Shown: in pieces, positions 1 to 11,784 of the stretch
How the letters are laid out: every line of letters starts with the position of its first letter
Position numbering within the stretch: position 1 is the first letter of the stretch
From: Polytrichum commune
Taxonomy: Eukaryota > Streptophyta > Polytrichopsida > Polytrichales > Polytrichaceae
Reading direction: 5' to 3'
NCBI GenBank assembly: GCA_950295325.1
Contig: OX485803.1
Location: 45,523,554 to 45,587,553, forward strand
DNA length: 64,000 bases
The notes under the pieces: model-generated
The model's database searches: none
Seen by the model: the letters and a program-made list of their open reading frames with translations, nothing else
Told to the model about the DNA's origin: nothing
Position numbers and translations under genes: made by a program

Positions 1-3000
1 GCTGGTGACACACATTAAAATCAAAGCCTTCAAGAGCTTCTTGCATTGAGTTGCCGCCTGATCAAGCTTAGTTGATTGAAGTCCGGACATCCAATGAGAC
101 TTCGGCAAATAAGTGCCCCCACACAGTAGGGCGACCCCTTTACTGGGAAGAGGACTGCTAGCTACAGCTACCCACACGATTCATGATGAATATATAGTCG
201 ACATGAGCTACTTTCGAGATCAACCTCTGCTTATCACTTGATGATGAACAACCTTTGCAGCAAGAATGTTAGCCGAGTGCTAGCTTCACATAATGACTGA
301 TTTGTCGGCAGGTAATGAATATTACGGTGATGGGAATATGCCTTCGTGAACCTGCTGCATCTTTATCCTGCAGACTCAAACTTGGTGAGATTAATTAAAA
401 GTGGGCAGGCCGTCTGGATCAATAATTACACCTGCAGCATAAAGGCAGCTCAAACCGTTTTCCATTTGTCGTTATGATGGGTTACAAAAGGCAGAGCGAA
501 CCACCACAGTAGTACTCATGAATTCCTATGTTAAGCTGCAGCAGCAAGTTTCATGAGGTTGATCATCATCCCGGGGTGGCAACTCTCCCTTTTATATCAG
601 TTGTTTCTAAAGCACTTCTAAGACTTCTAATGGATTAATGATCTGTTCTTTCAGAAAGAGGAGAAACGTGCTTGGAAAGGGGCATTGGAGGAGTCTATTG
701 GTTTGATGTGTGACTGAATTAGAAAAGGATTGCACTTTCAAATGGCATTTTTAAAGAAAAAAGAAGCGATTTTTTTTATTAAAAAAAATAGGGGTCAACA
801 TCCAATCCCCCTGGATGTCGAATTTCTCTTATAGAAAAAATATATAATTTTTTCTTAGAAATTTTGGTCAGAGAAATGCTTATGATACAGAAGTAGCTCC
901 CAAAAAATGCTTCTTAAACATGGTTTAGCAGCTCCAAACCAATTTCTACAGATCTGGAGGGTTACAGATAATTGCCAAACCAGGGGTTGATCATCATGTC
1001 TAGTTAGATGATCACAGATAAAGTGATCACCCGCCGGATCAAGGGCATTTGACTTAGAGCAAGCGAGCACATGAGCAGATACATTCACATGAATATTATA
1101 TGATAATTTGGGGAGTTGACCATCGACCACTTATAGAATCTGTGCACCCAGCTGTGTATGCATCCCAAAAAAATTTGAAGCAAGTTTCTTTTGAAGGACA
1201 ACCACTATTAAATGTGGGATCAGCGCCGTCCATGGGTGGCCTGTCTGAGGTCGATCTAATGAATGCTGCATGTCAACCATGGGTATATTTAAGCAGCTAA
1301 AGAATATAGGTGATCATCACATCGCATTACATCACCTTTGTAGGTAGCCTGGATAACTCTGATCTGATCAGTCGATGAGTTTGTCGAGGATCACATGACC
1401 AGCTAAGCAGATCTGTTCCACAGTAGTCAACCAACCAGGAGTTGACTAATCAGCAACTCAATCTCAAAGCTTGGTATTAGCAATGATGCAGTATGATCAC
1501 GGGCAGGTTCAGCAGCAGCATCTCTGATCAATGAATGATTTCATTAGTTGTACACTGTGCCGAAGGTTTTGAGTAAGTATGATCATTCCAAGGAGGCTGA
1601 GGCTGCATTCATTTGCAAGAAGTTGAGTGCTGATGATCATGTGTGGCCAGTCTGATGAATTAAATGCATGTCAACCATAGGAATCATGGTTATGATTTGG
1701 GAAGGAGCCTTCCATCATCACCTACATCACCTTCTGGTGGCTGTATTACACAATATAAGTAATGGCAGTGCTTGTTTTCAAATTTGCACTAAGGTATGTG
1801 CCTCATATAAAATATGGCATATGTTGTGGACATCAGCTAAACTTCGAGGTGGTTGCAACATTTGGTGGAACCTTTGAAAGCTAATGTTCGAATGCGCCAT
1901 ACATCAAATTGTGGAGCCACATGAGAGACTCAAATGATGGGCAGTGACCAGGTGAGAGTTTTAGTGCTGGTAACTTATACCAACACGAATTCATTGGTAA
2001 CCTAAGGAGTGATTCTTTTGAGCTGTGATATGATATATCCTATTATATTGGTGGTGCAAGTCATCAGTTCTGAGGGGCACCATATGCAAATACAATAGGC
2101 TTGATGTAATGTGTGGAACAAGTTAAGTAGTGATTTAAATAATTAGGGTAAACAACTACCACAGGGTATCGTCTTGATTGAGACTTTTGAGTGCCAAATG
2201 GTATGAACTTTTCATATAGGATTCACCAATGTGCTCATCACTATTGAACATTGTGTGTTAAAATAATAATACTCTTGCAATATTATATAGATCTCTGACA
2301 AATGTTTTGTAGAAAGTCACTTTACTTGCCTTAAGATGTTGAGGTACTAAATTTGAACATAATTGGTTTTAGAGGATATGTAGAGCACACATACACATTT
2401 CTCCTCTGGAGGCCCTTCCTTTTTCCTCTAAGAGCATTCAAAAATTTAGATATTTAATATAGTGAGTGACAATAATTATTATTGTGCAGTAAAATAAAAG
2501 TATTAAGACAATCCAAAGTGGATCATCATCATTCAAAAACATCCACTAATAGCTACTGGTCGCCCAATTGCCCAAATCAAATGCATATCATGTCATGACC
2601 TTTATTACAAGGTTGACCATTGTAGCCTGCCCTATAGAATTACAACCAAGTGAACACATCACATTCATTATTGTCCATTGCACTTGAAAATTTGCAACTA
2701 AATTAGATCACAGTACCCAAGCATAACATCATACATGCAGAATTCCAAACAAAGAACTAAAACAAAACAGGCACTTCCATTGATGCTCAATAATGGAATG
2801 ATGAAAGGACAATATGTTAATTAAAATATCCTACATGTATACAGTGTAGGTGTATTATCACCCGATCCCTTTCATGCATTGAATTATACAAGTGTTAATG
2901 GGTGCCAGTAGGTCAAGTGTTCAATGATGAAGGAACCCAAGAAGCAACAATATGAAGTAACACACATAGCACAAGCATTGCGCCCAGTAAGTCATATTTC

Positions 3001-4213
3001 CTCTCACTTAATTTCAGCTTCCATCACCTTATTTCAAATTCTTAAATGTCTGATTTCATGGAATGTATAGCTCATGATTGAATGTTTGTAATGTAGGATA
3101 TGATGATATATAACCTGATGTGTTCAAATATCTGAAGTGATGTTACACCAGTCAATGTGCAGGCTTCGTATAATTTTCCAATTCAACCCTTTGTAACTAT
3201 TTCTGAGGGAATGTAATGCTGCCAGATATCCACAAACAGCTGTTCAAAGAAAGCTCATTGGCGATTCCTCAAATGGCCTAAAGATATGCGTTTTCCAAGT
3301 AGAAGTAGCAGAATCTCACTTGAATGATGTGAAACATGTAGCCAGAAAGGATGTCGCCATTCACCACTGTGATTCCAGCTGAAATGCATCTGCTTCTGTC
3401 ATAGTAAAAAAATGATTTTCTCTTCCCAAGTCGCACTCATTCATCAGCCCAACACACAATAATTGCAGATACTAAGCCACAGCAGTAAAAACAGAAAGCT
3501 TAAAATAGCAACAATTCAACAAGCAGATGTTCTCAAGAAAAGAAAACACTACAGCAGCTATAATTCCTGCAAATTATTGACAGCAATAATCAAAGTGGAT
3601 CAAGGATAGAATCACCATGATGTACCTACTCAAAAGTTCCCATAGTTCCTCCATGAGGCCAAAATAGGTGGTCGGAACTAAGGCACCCAAGACAAAAATA
3701 CTCAGGTTTCACATGACTAAAGCAAATATGCATAGAAAATGATGCCCTAGCACAAAGAACGTCCCCTAACAGGACAAAATCTTCTCACAATTTTATTTCT
3801 GAGCTAGTTACTGCAGTTAATTTGGTCAACTTCAAGAAGTGATGCCATGCGCATCAATCGTGGCCAGCGATGATTTAAAAAAAATTAATGTTCCCCTAGA
3901 AGACCTGTTTCTTGACTGAGCATAGTGCAGACAATGGCAATAGGTTGGAGACAAAAAGAAAACCATATGAGGAATTGCTATCCCGCAGTACCTCTTTCAG
4001 CATTCTTGCAGGTCAGTGAAGACATCTAAATAATCCTCAATACTGTAATATCCGCATAGACAAGCTCCAGTCCTATCAGCAACCAAGACTCCAATATGGC
4101 AGGCTTTCAAATTACCCTGAATATCAAGCACATAAGTTCACTTGACTTACATCTTTCCCCAAAATTATGTGCTGAAGGTTGTTAGCTGGGTATTTTTGAA
4201 GAGTACACTGCGA
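1..4213. other. Region without recognisable gene, downstream of FOLD
   Basis: I find no reading frame with recognisable protein similarity and no RNA gene on either strand. Open frames are short (under about 95 codons) and have no coherent splice structure. The sequence is moderately AT-rich, with many scattered GATCA-type words between about 1 and 1,700. The last few hundred bases before 4,214 would hold the 3' UTR of the minus-strand FOLD gene. Confidence 0.5.
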
Positions 4214-7200
4214 CTAAGCATCTGCGACTCCGTAAGCCCTTTTGGCAGCCTCAAGGGTATTAGATAGCAGCATGGCAATAGTCATGGGTCCAACTCCTCC
4301 AGGAACTGGAGTTATCATTGAAGCCACCTGACAGGCCTCTTCAAAACATACATCACCCACCAACCGGTAACCTTTCTTTGTCGATAGATCCTGCAGCAGT
4401 CAAAATGGAAGCATGGATTTTAACAACTCGAACCTCAAGTCACCGCAGGTCATGGTGTACAACAATGGAGCATGGGAAAAAGCACTTCCAATATTCCCAA
4501 AAATGCCATTCAAATAAACAAAGCTGTTGATATGTATGGTTCTTATATACTTAAGTCTTGAAAGTAGGCAAGGGTCTAAGGAGATGAATAAGAGTCAGTG
4601 GATGGTCAAGATAGAGGACTCCAAGATTATTGTGACATATATCAGAATATTACAGGGATCATTCACTACTCACTTTTCCATTTCACCAAAAACCATGTAA
4701 ATGAGGTTAACAAAAGTCCATAGTTGTAAATTTAGGTGTAGTTGTTATCATATTCATAGAGAAGACACTTGATTTTCAAGGGGTTCCCCCCTCCCACCAC
4801 TCTATAAGATGTTCGAGCACTGATCTTGAAAAGATAAGAAAAGAGTAAGGTGCACACCTCCACTGAGTTGATGCCTACATCAATAACCACAGCTCCAGGT
4901 TTGAGCCAATCACCTCGCACCAATTCAGCTTTCCCGACTGCAGCAACAACGATGTCAGCTTCCCTGGTGATCTCTGCTGGGTTCGGTGTGTGTGAATGCA
5001 CCACGGTCACAGTGGCATTTTGTCGCTGCATGGAACAATGCATAAATTGGTCAATATTCCTGTATAAAATGGAGTATAAAACAGTTAAAAGATGCCATGC
5101 ATATAATTTTGCTGAATAAGAGCTTTGAACATGAAAGATGTTACTCAATGCTGACAATTGGGTCCTAAATCCTGCCTTTTCAAGGTTTATCAACAAGTAA
5201 TAGAGTTATCCATAAAGTGAGAGCTTGGTGCCTCTTTGAGGGACTTTTCTAGTAAGAGCTTGTCAGACCATCTTGTGTTGGAGCCTGAATTTGAAAGTTA
5301 AGAGTGAAACCCCTTGAAACTCCTCTTTCAATCCAGAAAACTGTGAGAACTATAGGATCTAAACTAGGGTCTGTCCATCGGACCTGTCACCTTAAATCCC
5401 AGATCCACCAGTGCAAAGCTAGCTCGGCCCACTGCTAGAAAGCAGTTATCTTATAGCCCAACCCCACTCTTTTAGCATGTTAGTTTAAGCCTTGAGAAAA
5501 CTTGGGTGACTTTACTACGCATAAGCTCTGAAACTTACCTTTCAGCCAACTCACCCCAACTTTGACTTGGAAAATTTATGGATAACTCTAATGTATTGCA
5601 AGTATGCAAATTGATGAGCTTTGTGGGCAGTTGTGCATTCATGACATATCATAGAACATTGAGAATACCTGCAGGAGCTGAGCAGCAGGTGTCCCCACAA
5701 TGTTACTCCGACCAATGACAACAGCACGCTTCCCTTTCATCTGTACACCTGATCGCAGAAGTAGTTCAATACAACCTTTTGGGGTGCAAGACACAAAAAG
5801 TGGTGTCCTCCCTTGCATTGCCAGAGTTCCTACATTTAAAGGGTGAAAACCATCCACATCCTTCTCATAGCTCACAGCCGCGAGCACCGCCTCTTCACTT
5901 ATGTGCTGCAAGAAAGGAACAGAAAAGATAGTATGCTCAGACAACTCTATCATCTCCAACAAGCACAACATTTGCAGTTCTCATCAACACTGCTCTTATT
6001 CTGAAGGTGCGTTTACACACAAATACTTGAGTGATTGTGGTTGTGGTCATGGCTCAGGCCCACTTTCAACAACTACGGCTTAAAAATTTTCCACACAATT
6101 ACTCTTGTGGTTGAAGAGTGGCTTTGACCTCAATGATCATCCCTCCTATTTGTGCAATCCGTGATGTGGAGACAAAGAATTTATGGATTATAGTGGTCAG
6201 TTTGTCTAAGAGTGATTGCCTCCTTCAAATCCTCCTCCTCCATGCTTTGGTTTTGAACCTCTCTCCTGGTGCCACATAGTAAATACAAACAATATAGAAC
6301 CAAAGAAAGTAAACTACAACCATCGCAACTACTCCCAACCACACCTTGTACAGTAGTTGGGCAAGGTAAAGTAGTTGTGCTTGTGCTTGTCCAAAGATTA
6401 TCACTGAGCTGAGTAAACATGTTGTAAGTACCTTAGGAAGAGGAAGCTGAACCAATATTCCATGAACGGCAGGGTCGTCATTGAACTGCTTCACGTGACC
6501 CACGACTTCCTCTTGAGTTGCATCTTCGGGTAGAGTAACACCAAATGATGTAATCCCAGCTTCTTCACATGCCCTCTTCTTGCTGCGAACATACGTCTCC
6601 GAGTCTTTCCGAGTGCCGACCAGGACCACTGCCAGTCCAGGAGCCTTCCCCACAGTTTCTTTCAGCTTTGCAACTTCTACTGCGATTTCCTTCCGTATTT
6701 GCTCTGCAATTGCTTTTCCATCGATTTTTGTAGCTTTCTGCGGTGTCGAGGACACTTTGCAAACGAGTCACACACACACACAGACACTATTGTATCAGCT
6801 CTATACAGTATCATCCTCATTCGAATCAATCGAGATTCCTCCTCAATAGCAAAATGATAAAACTTTGCTCACTAGCTCATAGATGCTACCGAACATGCAG
6901 CATCGACTTACTCCAAAGAGCAAGACTACATATCACACCCAGACATTTGGAAGCCAACCCTAAACTTTCTCGGAAGACAGTGTCGGCGACCCAACAACAC
7001 GATCTGGATGCTTTGAAGTTGAGGAGCTTCATTGCTGGGAGGCATTCATGAAAGCCACTCTCTGAATGCAAGTCGTTCTGATTGGTTGAAAATCAAGAAA
7101 CAACATAGGTCAAAAGCGCAATCATAAACCTTAAACCGGAAGCTGTCAGATTAACTCACCATCACCATTAGTATTAATGAAATGACATGCTACCACTGCT

Positions 7201-7728
7201 GCATTCATCACATCCTACAAGGGGATGCCCATTGTCGTAACATGACTTACTCCAAATTTTCGGTAAACGCTCTCTCTGAATGCACGTCGTTCTGATTGGG
7301 TGAAACTCAAGCAACAACATAGGTCAAAAGCGCAATTATAAACCTTAAACCGGAAGATGTTAAGGTATCAGATTCTTTCGCCATCACCATTAATATTAAT
7401 GACATGACATGCTACCACTTCTGCATTCATCACACCTTACAAGGCGATGCTTATTACCGTACATGATTTACTATAAATCTTCGGTCATAGCCTCCTTCCT
7501 GAGCTTCTGTTAGAGATGTACGAGCAACCCTAAACGAGGACACTCAACCAAAAACCACAATCAAAACCAGAACCAGAGTCCAGAGTTCGGAAACAGAAAC
7601 AAAATTGTACCAGTCTGCGCACTACTGCTGCTGCTTTGAACGCTCTTCACAACTCCTGCAACACTGGAGCCCGGAGACGCGGTGCTGGGCGAGTAGGAAA
7701 GAGACCCTGGCCCTTCCGCAGACGCCAT
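4214..7728 (-). CDS. FOLD: Bifunctional methylenetetrahydrofolate dehydrogenase / methenyltetrahydrofolate cyclohydrolase (FOLD)
   Basis: FOLD proteins oxidise 5,10-methylene-THF to methenyl-THF with NADP+ and hydrolyse it to 10-formyl-THF in one-carbon metabolism. Five coding exons read on the minus strand: 7728-7611, 6754-6432, 5905-5669, 5025-4858 and 4390-4214. All introns are GT..AG, and the phases close to a 340-aa protein. Visible family features are the Tyr94-x3-Lys98 catalytic pair (YVRSK), VQLPLPK at 141-147, DGFHPLN near 165, TPKGC near 188, the Rossmann motif [10 protein letters not shown] near 209, and the C-terminal PGGVGPMT at 312-319. The ATG at 7728 starts MASAEG and has G at -3 and +4; no earlier in-frame ATG is present in that exon. 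The first ~45 residues are Ser/Ala-rich and look like a disordered leader, longer than in Arabidopsis FOLD2. I favour a cytosolic form, but a weak organelle signal is not excluded. Intron 1 (856 bp) carries a tandem duplication. Confidence 0.93.
7055..7480. repeat. Two-copy ~214-bp tandem duplication in FOLD intron 1
   Basis: The block beginning near 7,058 (CTCTGAATGCAAGTCGTTCT) recurs 214 bp later near 7,273 with few changes. Shared stretches include AACATAGGTCAAAAGCGCAA and AACCTTAAACCGGAAG. Similarity continues through CATCACCATTA and GACATGCTACCAC to about 7,480. Both copies lie inside the first intron of the FOLD gene. A fragment of the preceding unit may be present near 6,905 (GACTTACTCCAAA). 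Confidence 0.85.
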
Positions 7729-7811
7729 CCCTACTAAAACACAAACAAACAAAAAATCCCCAATATTACAAACTCGTCAAGTATAAGCCTTCAGAGCTCG
7801 TGACCACAGCC

Positions 7812-7849
<38 letters not shown>
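7812..7849. repeat. (CTA)n microsatellite upstream of FOLD
   Basis: About 12 uninterrupted CTA triplets lie about 85 bp upstream of the FOLD start codon, in its likely promoter or 5' UTR. On the transcribed strand the repeat is TAG. Confidence 0.95.
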
Positions 7850-7851
<2 letters not shown>

Positions 7852-9368
7852 ACAAATTACACAGAAACTTGAGAAACCCAAAACAGCATCAGGTAAGCAA
7901 CTCCGTGGGCATCATTCTGATTTCGGATGACCTATTGCGCTCATTTTTCTCCCGAATGGAACAATCCTAATCCTCTCAGCTAAGTTACTCTACGCAGAAA
8001 TTCACCAGTGAACCATCATCACCGAGTTTACTACTGCCTGCCCCATGTCGCTTGCATGTCAAAATGCAACTAATTTGTGAAGCCTTTTACAACATTGGAG
8101 GTGAATTTCTCTTTCCGGAATGCTTACTGTGATTCTTCTTCCTCTAAGTGCCCGAAATGCAAGTGGATTGTTGCTGGTAAGCAGCAGAATAATTTGATTG
8201 CCGAAGTGAGGCACTTCCACAATGAGGAAAGAGCAAATCCTTGTTCTCCGTCGGTGTATTGACGAACGCGAGGAATCTTCGTTGGACAGGTGACGAACGA
8301 TTAGCCTGTCATGCACGTCAACGAGAAAGACGACCTCGTCGCCAGGGCCACGGACTACTTGCTATGGAGCCTACCTATACAACCTTTAATCGGTTCCAAT
8401 AGTAGTACAAAAAATGTATTAATTTAATATATATTTTACTGGTAGGTATAGTACTCGACACCTATATTGACAGTGGTCAGTTGGCACGCTAAAATGAAAA
8501 AGACCAAGCCATTGAGCAACCACCCTAACATTAACTTAAAAGTGCCCATGGGATGAATTGTTGGCCCAGCTTTCAAGACGTATCATTGCCTTGTGAAATT
8601 GCCTTGTGGATTGTGCCACATGAGGTTGGGCTAGGAACATCTGTTCACAAGATCCTTCCCTCTTCGCATTCACCCCTCTTCATTGTCGTCCTGTTCGGCT
8701 CCCTCCAACCCCTCCACGTCTCGGGCTAGGGTGAACCAACTCCTACACTCGTACCATCTGTGGATGAAGGCCTCGCGGATGATGCTCAAAAGTTCATCCT
8801 TTTTTATGGGAAAGCCCCCCCTCCCTTAGAAAGCCTATCTTTATGGCATGGGAAATCTTTTTGCCTCGTCCCTTGGCACAGAGAAGGAAAGCAAGCAAAG
8901 CTTTGCAAAGTTCTTGATGCCATGTTGAGGTTCTTTGTGCTTAGGGTTGTGATATTTCATGGTACAGGATATTGTGGTGGGAACTGCAACTTTAAAACAA
9001 CGGCAGCAGCTGGAAGTGACTACCCAATTAGCAATGGCATTGTTCAAAACTGGTAAAATAAATATGATTCTAGTACAACTACATAAAACCAATTTCGCCA
9101 ATTTCGTGTGTCTCTTGAATCATGAAGATTGCGTAGTACCAACACTGTGGGGTCTAAGTTGTGAGCAGTAAGGAAAAACAACAACAATGAGATCCTGTAT
9201 ATAGAGAGTGGCTCCTCAAGGTGGCAGGTATTTGAGATTAGGTAGTAATTTGAGTTTAGGTGGATGACAGTTAACCTACATTTGTACAATTTTGTGTTAG
9301 GGTTTTAGAAAAATGCAATAAGGCGATGAAGGGGTTGGAAAAGCTTAACTTACTGCGCATTGTGTATA
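7850..9368. other. Intergenic, includes the probable FOLD promoter
   Basis: No recognisable gene is present. The 8,059-8,316 and 8,760-9,171 open frames overlap on both strands and resemble no family I know. The first several hundred bases should contain the minus-strand FOLD promoter. I see no convincing TATA box there. Confidence 0.4.
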
Positions 9369-9975
9369 TGAGGGTTTAGGGTTTAGGGTGTGGCTCATGT
9401 AACCAGGAAGATAGGAGAGGGAGGTGTTGGAGCTCCTGCTTTCAAAGTGGAGTCTCTGCACCTGCAAATAATTTTTGATGCGAGAACCACTTTGCAAAAC
9501 AAGGGGACACTTCTATGATCATGCAAAGATTCTTTATCCTAATGTGAAGAAAGAAAGGGAGCGTCTCTTAGATTTTTGGAGAGGGGAGGTGTCTGAGCTT
9601 CTGCTTTCCCAAATGAAGTCTCTGCACTGAAAATGAGTTTTTTATGCGAAAATGATTCCGCACAAGGAATCGATGAAGGAAGTATTTTGAAGTATTTTGA
9701 AGTATCTGAGGGTTTAGGGTTTAGGGTGTGGCTCATGTAACCGGGAAGACAGGAGAGGGGGGTGTCGGAGCTCCTGCTTTCAAAGTGGAGCCTCTACACC
9801 TACAAATAATTTTTGATGCGAGAACCACTTTGCAAAACAAGGGGACACTTCGATGATCATGCAAAGATTTTCGATATGTAGAGAGACATGTGACTGAGCT
9901 TCTACTTGCAGAAATGAACTCTCTACACTGCAAATAATATTTCATGCAAAACCAGATTCACATAACAAGGAATAT
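9369..9975. repeat. Composite tandem repeat (~338-bp unit) with TTTAGGG motifs
   Basis: A block starting TGAGGGTTTAGGGTTTAGGG at 9,369-9,531 recurs at 9,707-9,870 with roughly 95% identity by eye. After each copy lies a more diverged relative of the same block (about 9,575-9,675 and 9,875-9,975), recognisable by GAGCTTCTRCTT, a CTCTGCAC/CTCTACAC word and CAAGGAAT. The structure is a 338-bp higher-order unit made of two ~170-bp subunits. Each full copy begins with two plant telomere-type TTTAGGG words, too few to call a telomere. Confidence 0.85.
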
Positions 9976-10855
9976 AAGATAGTCGATGAAGGAAGTAGTT
10001 CACAGACAATACGATATTGTACTAATGGCTTAGTGCCTTCACCTCAAGGGAGTTCGTTTCGTTTGAGAAAGGGGAATATATAAGATCGTTTTTTGTTCCA
10101 ATGGCGTGTTTGTTTAAGTTAGACAAGGCTCTTTTGCTTGCAACACAAAGTGGAACTGTCAAGCCATAGGATCTTTTGATTGCGTAGGGTTTGTTGGTGC
10201 CCACGTGATTGACCTACAGCTCAGTAATCTTAAGCGGATTTGTTTTGGCAATACATGAGGTGGCCGTACACACAAACAAATTCTTCTGATTCTGGTGATT
10301 TATTATTGTTTGACTTACCGGACAATGCAGTTGTTTGATGGAAGTGAAGTCGTCTTTCACTAGAAAAGAGACTCTTACCCCTACTTGGATCTTTGTGCAG
10401 AAATGAAAAAATGTCTTCACTACACAGTAGACCTAGGTGGCACAAACTAATGCGTAGCAATGTAAGTTTGAACTCTTGTTTGGTATGTGTTTATTTGTGT
10501 TACATCAAGTTGGTTGTTTTTCCATGAACTCTTGAGGATTATAAGAGTTGTGTTCAGGTTAATTTTATGCAAGTGTATGGATTCTACAGTTTCAAATTTG
10601 AAAAGAATGTGAAAGTAGTCAGTGAGAACCTATTATTGAGAATATTTGATGGTATTTTACTATGAAAAAAGTTTGTATTGTCCAGACGTAAATCCTCATC
10701 AACAATATGTTTTGTTAATGTATTTGCTGACCTCTACTAATGTCATGCAGGTGATTTTTTTCTGCATCAAATGTTTAATCATAATGAATTTCGAACATAC
10801 AAAATTCATTTATATGTTTGTGTTTCATTCTAATGTTATTTTTGGAAGTTTTTAA
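9976..10855. other. Intergenic, nothing recognised
   Basis: AT-rich sequence with only short open frames. No gene, RNA or clear repeat seen. Confidence 0.4.
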
Positions 10856-11784
10856 ATGGCTTCATCAACTCTTGCCAACCTAGTGGAGGATTCCAATAAC
10901 CTCCCATTTGTAATCAAGAAAGAATATTGGACGTTTTCAACAAAAAAAAAGTTTTTTAATTTGGTTGATATTTGCAAATCTAAAGGATATGGGACAAAAT
11001 ATCATTTTCGTAAGCATATGTTTTTGCATAATTTACATGTAGCTTGGGATACTCCTGGACGTCCCAAAAAAATCATTAGTATATCACGCGTTCAAAATTA
11101 TAAGAAATATAATGTTATTGTCTTGAGCGATGAAATGGCAAGGGAACAAAATTAACTTAATTAACAAGAGAAAAAATGGTTCAAATAAGCAACGAAGACT
11201 TGGGAAACCTTGAACTCTTTGAAGGTTGTTCATAAAAATAAGGAGAAACATTTCATTTTGGATCTGGTCTTGAAAAGATTTTTGGCATTAAAAAAATGGC
11301 GTCATTATATTTTTCTGATTTGCTTCAACAAGCTTATCATTGCAACTGACTTTGCGGAATATTTAAGATCCACAAAAGGTATTCCTGGTGTGGGACATTT
11401 GAAGCAAGCTTGGAAAAAATTGACGTGAAAAAAACGCGAAACATCTCGCGAAGAATACGTCGACGATCTTCTTTGGTAAAATAAAAAAATAAAGCATATG
11501 AGATTGTAAGTTTTTTATTATATTTTTTATTTGTAATTATTTTATGAATTGATTTGATTGAAATATGATTTGTCTCTAATTTTTTTAAGTTTATATTTAG
11601 ATTGGAGATAAAATGTGAAAATTATGTCCAATCCATAGTGAATGTACACCACATTCAATATGAGGCGAAGGCTCCGGAACGAACACAACGTATAGTACAA
11701 ACTTGTGTTAGTTATGCAACTCGTCATCATGAATTGATGGAAGAAATCTATAATAGTGATGTTGAAGCAAATATCGATTAATTT
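10856..11784 (+). pseudogene. Decayed unrecognised coding region
   Basis: Three consecutive plus-strand stretches look protein-like. At 10,856-11,155 a 99-codon Lys-rich frame starts MASSTLANLVED. At 11,210-11,428 the same frame resumes after in-frame stops. At about 11,598-11,784 a different frame reads a charged helical stretch containing YEAKAPERTQRIVQTC and ending DVEANID. The amino-acid composition is more protein-like than in the flanking AT-rich DNA, but stops and a frame change break the frame. I do not recognise the family. A relic of a transposon gene is the simplest reading. An intact gene with introns spanning the stops is possible but not supported by clear splice sites. Confidence 0.35.

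Noticed and set aside
7729-7752. Upstream extension of FOLD exon 1
   Set aside because: The upstream in-frame codon is TTG, not ATG. The first ATG is at 7,728 with a good context.
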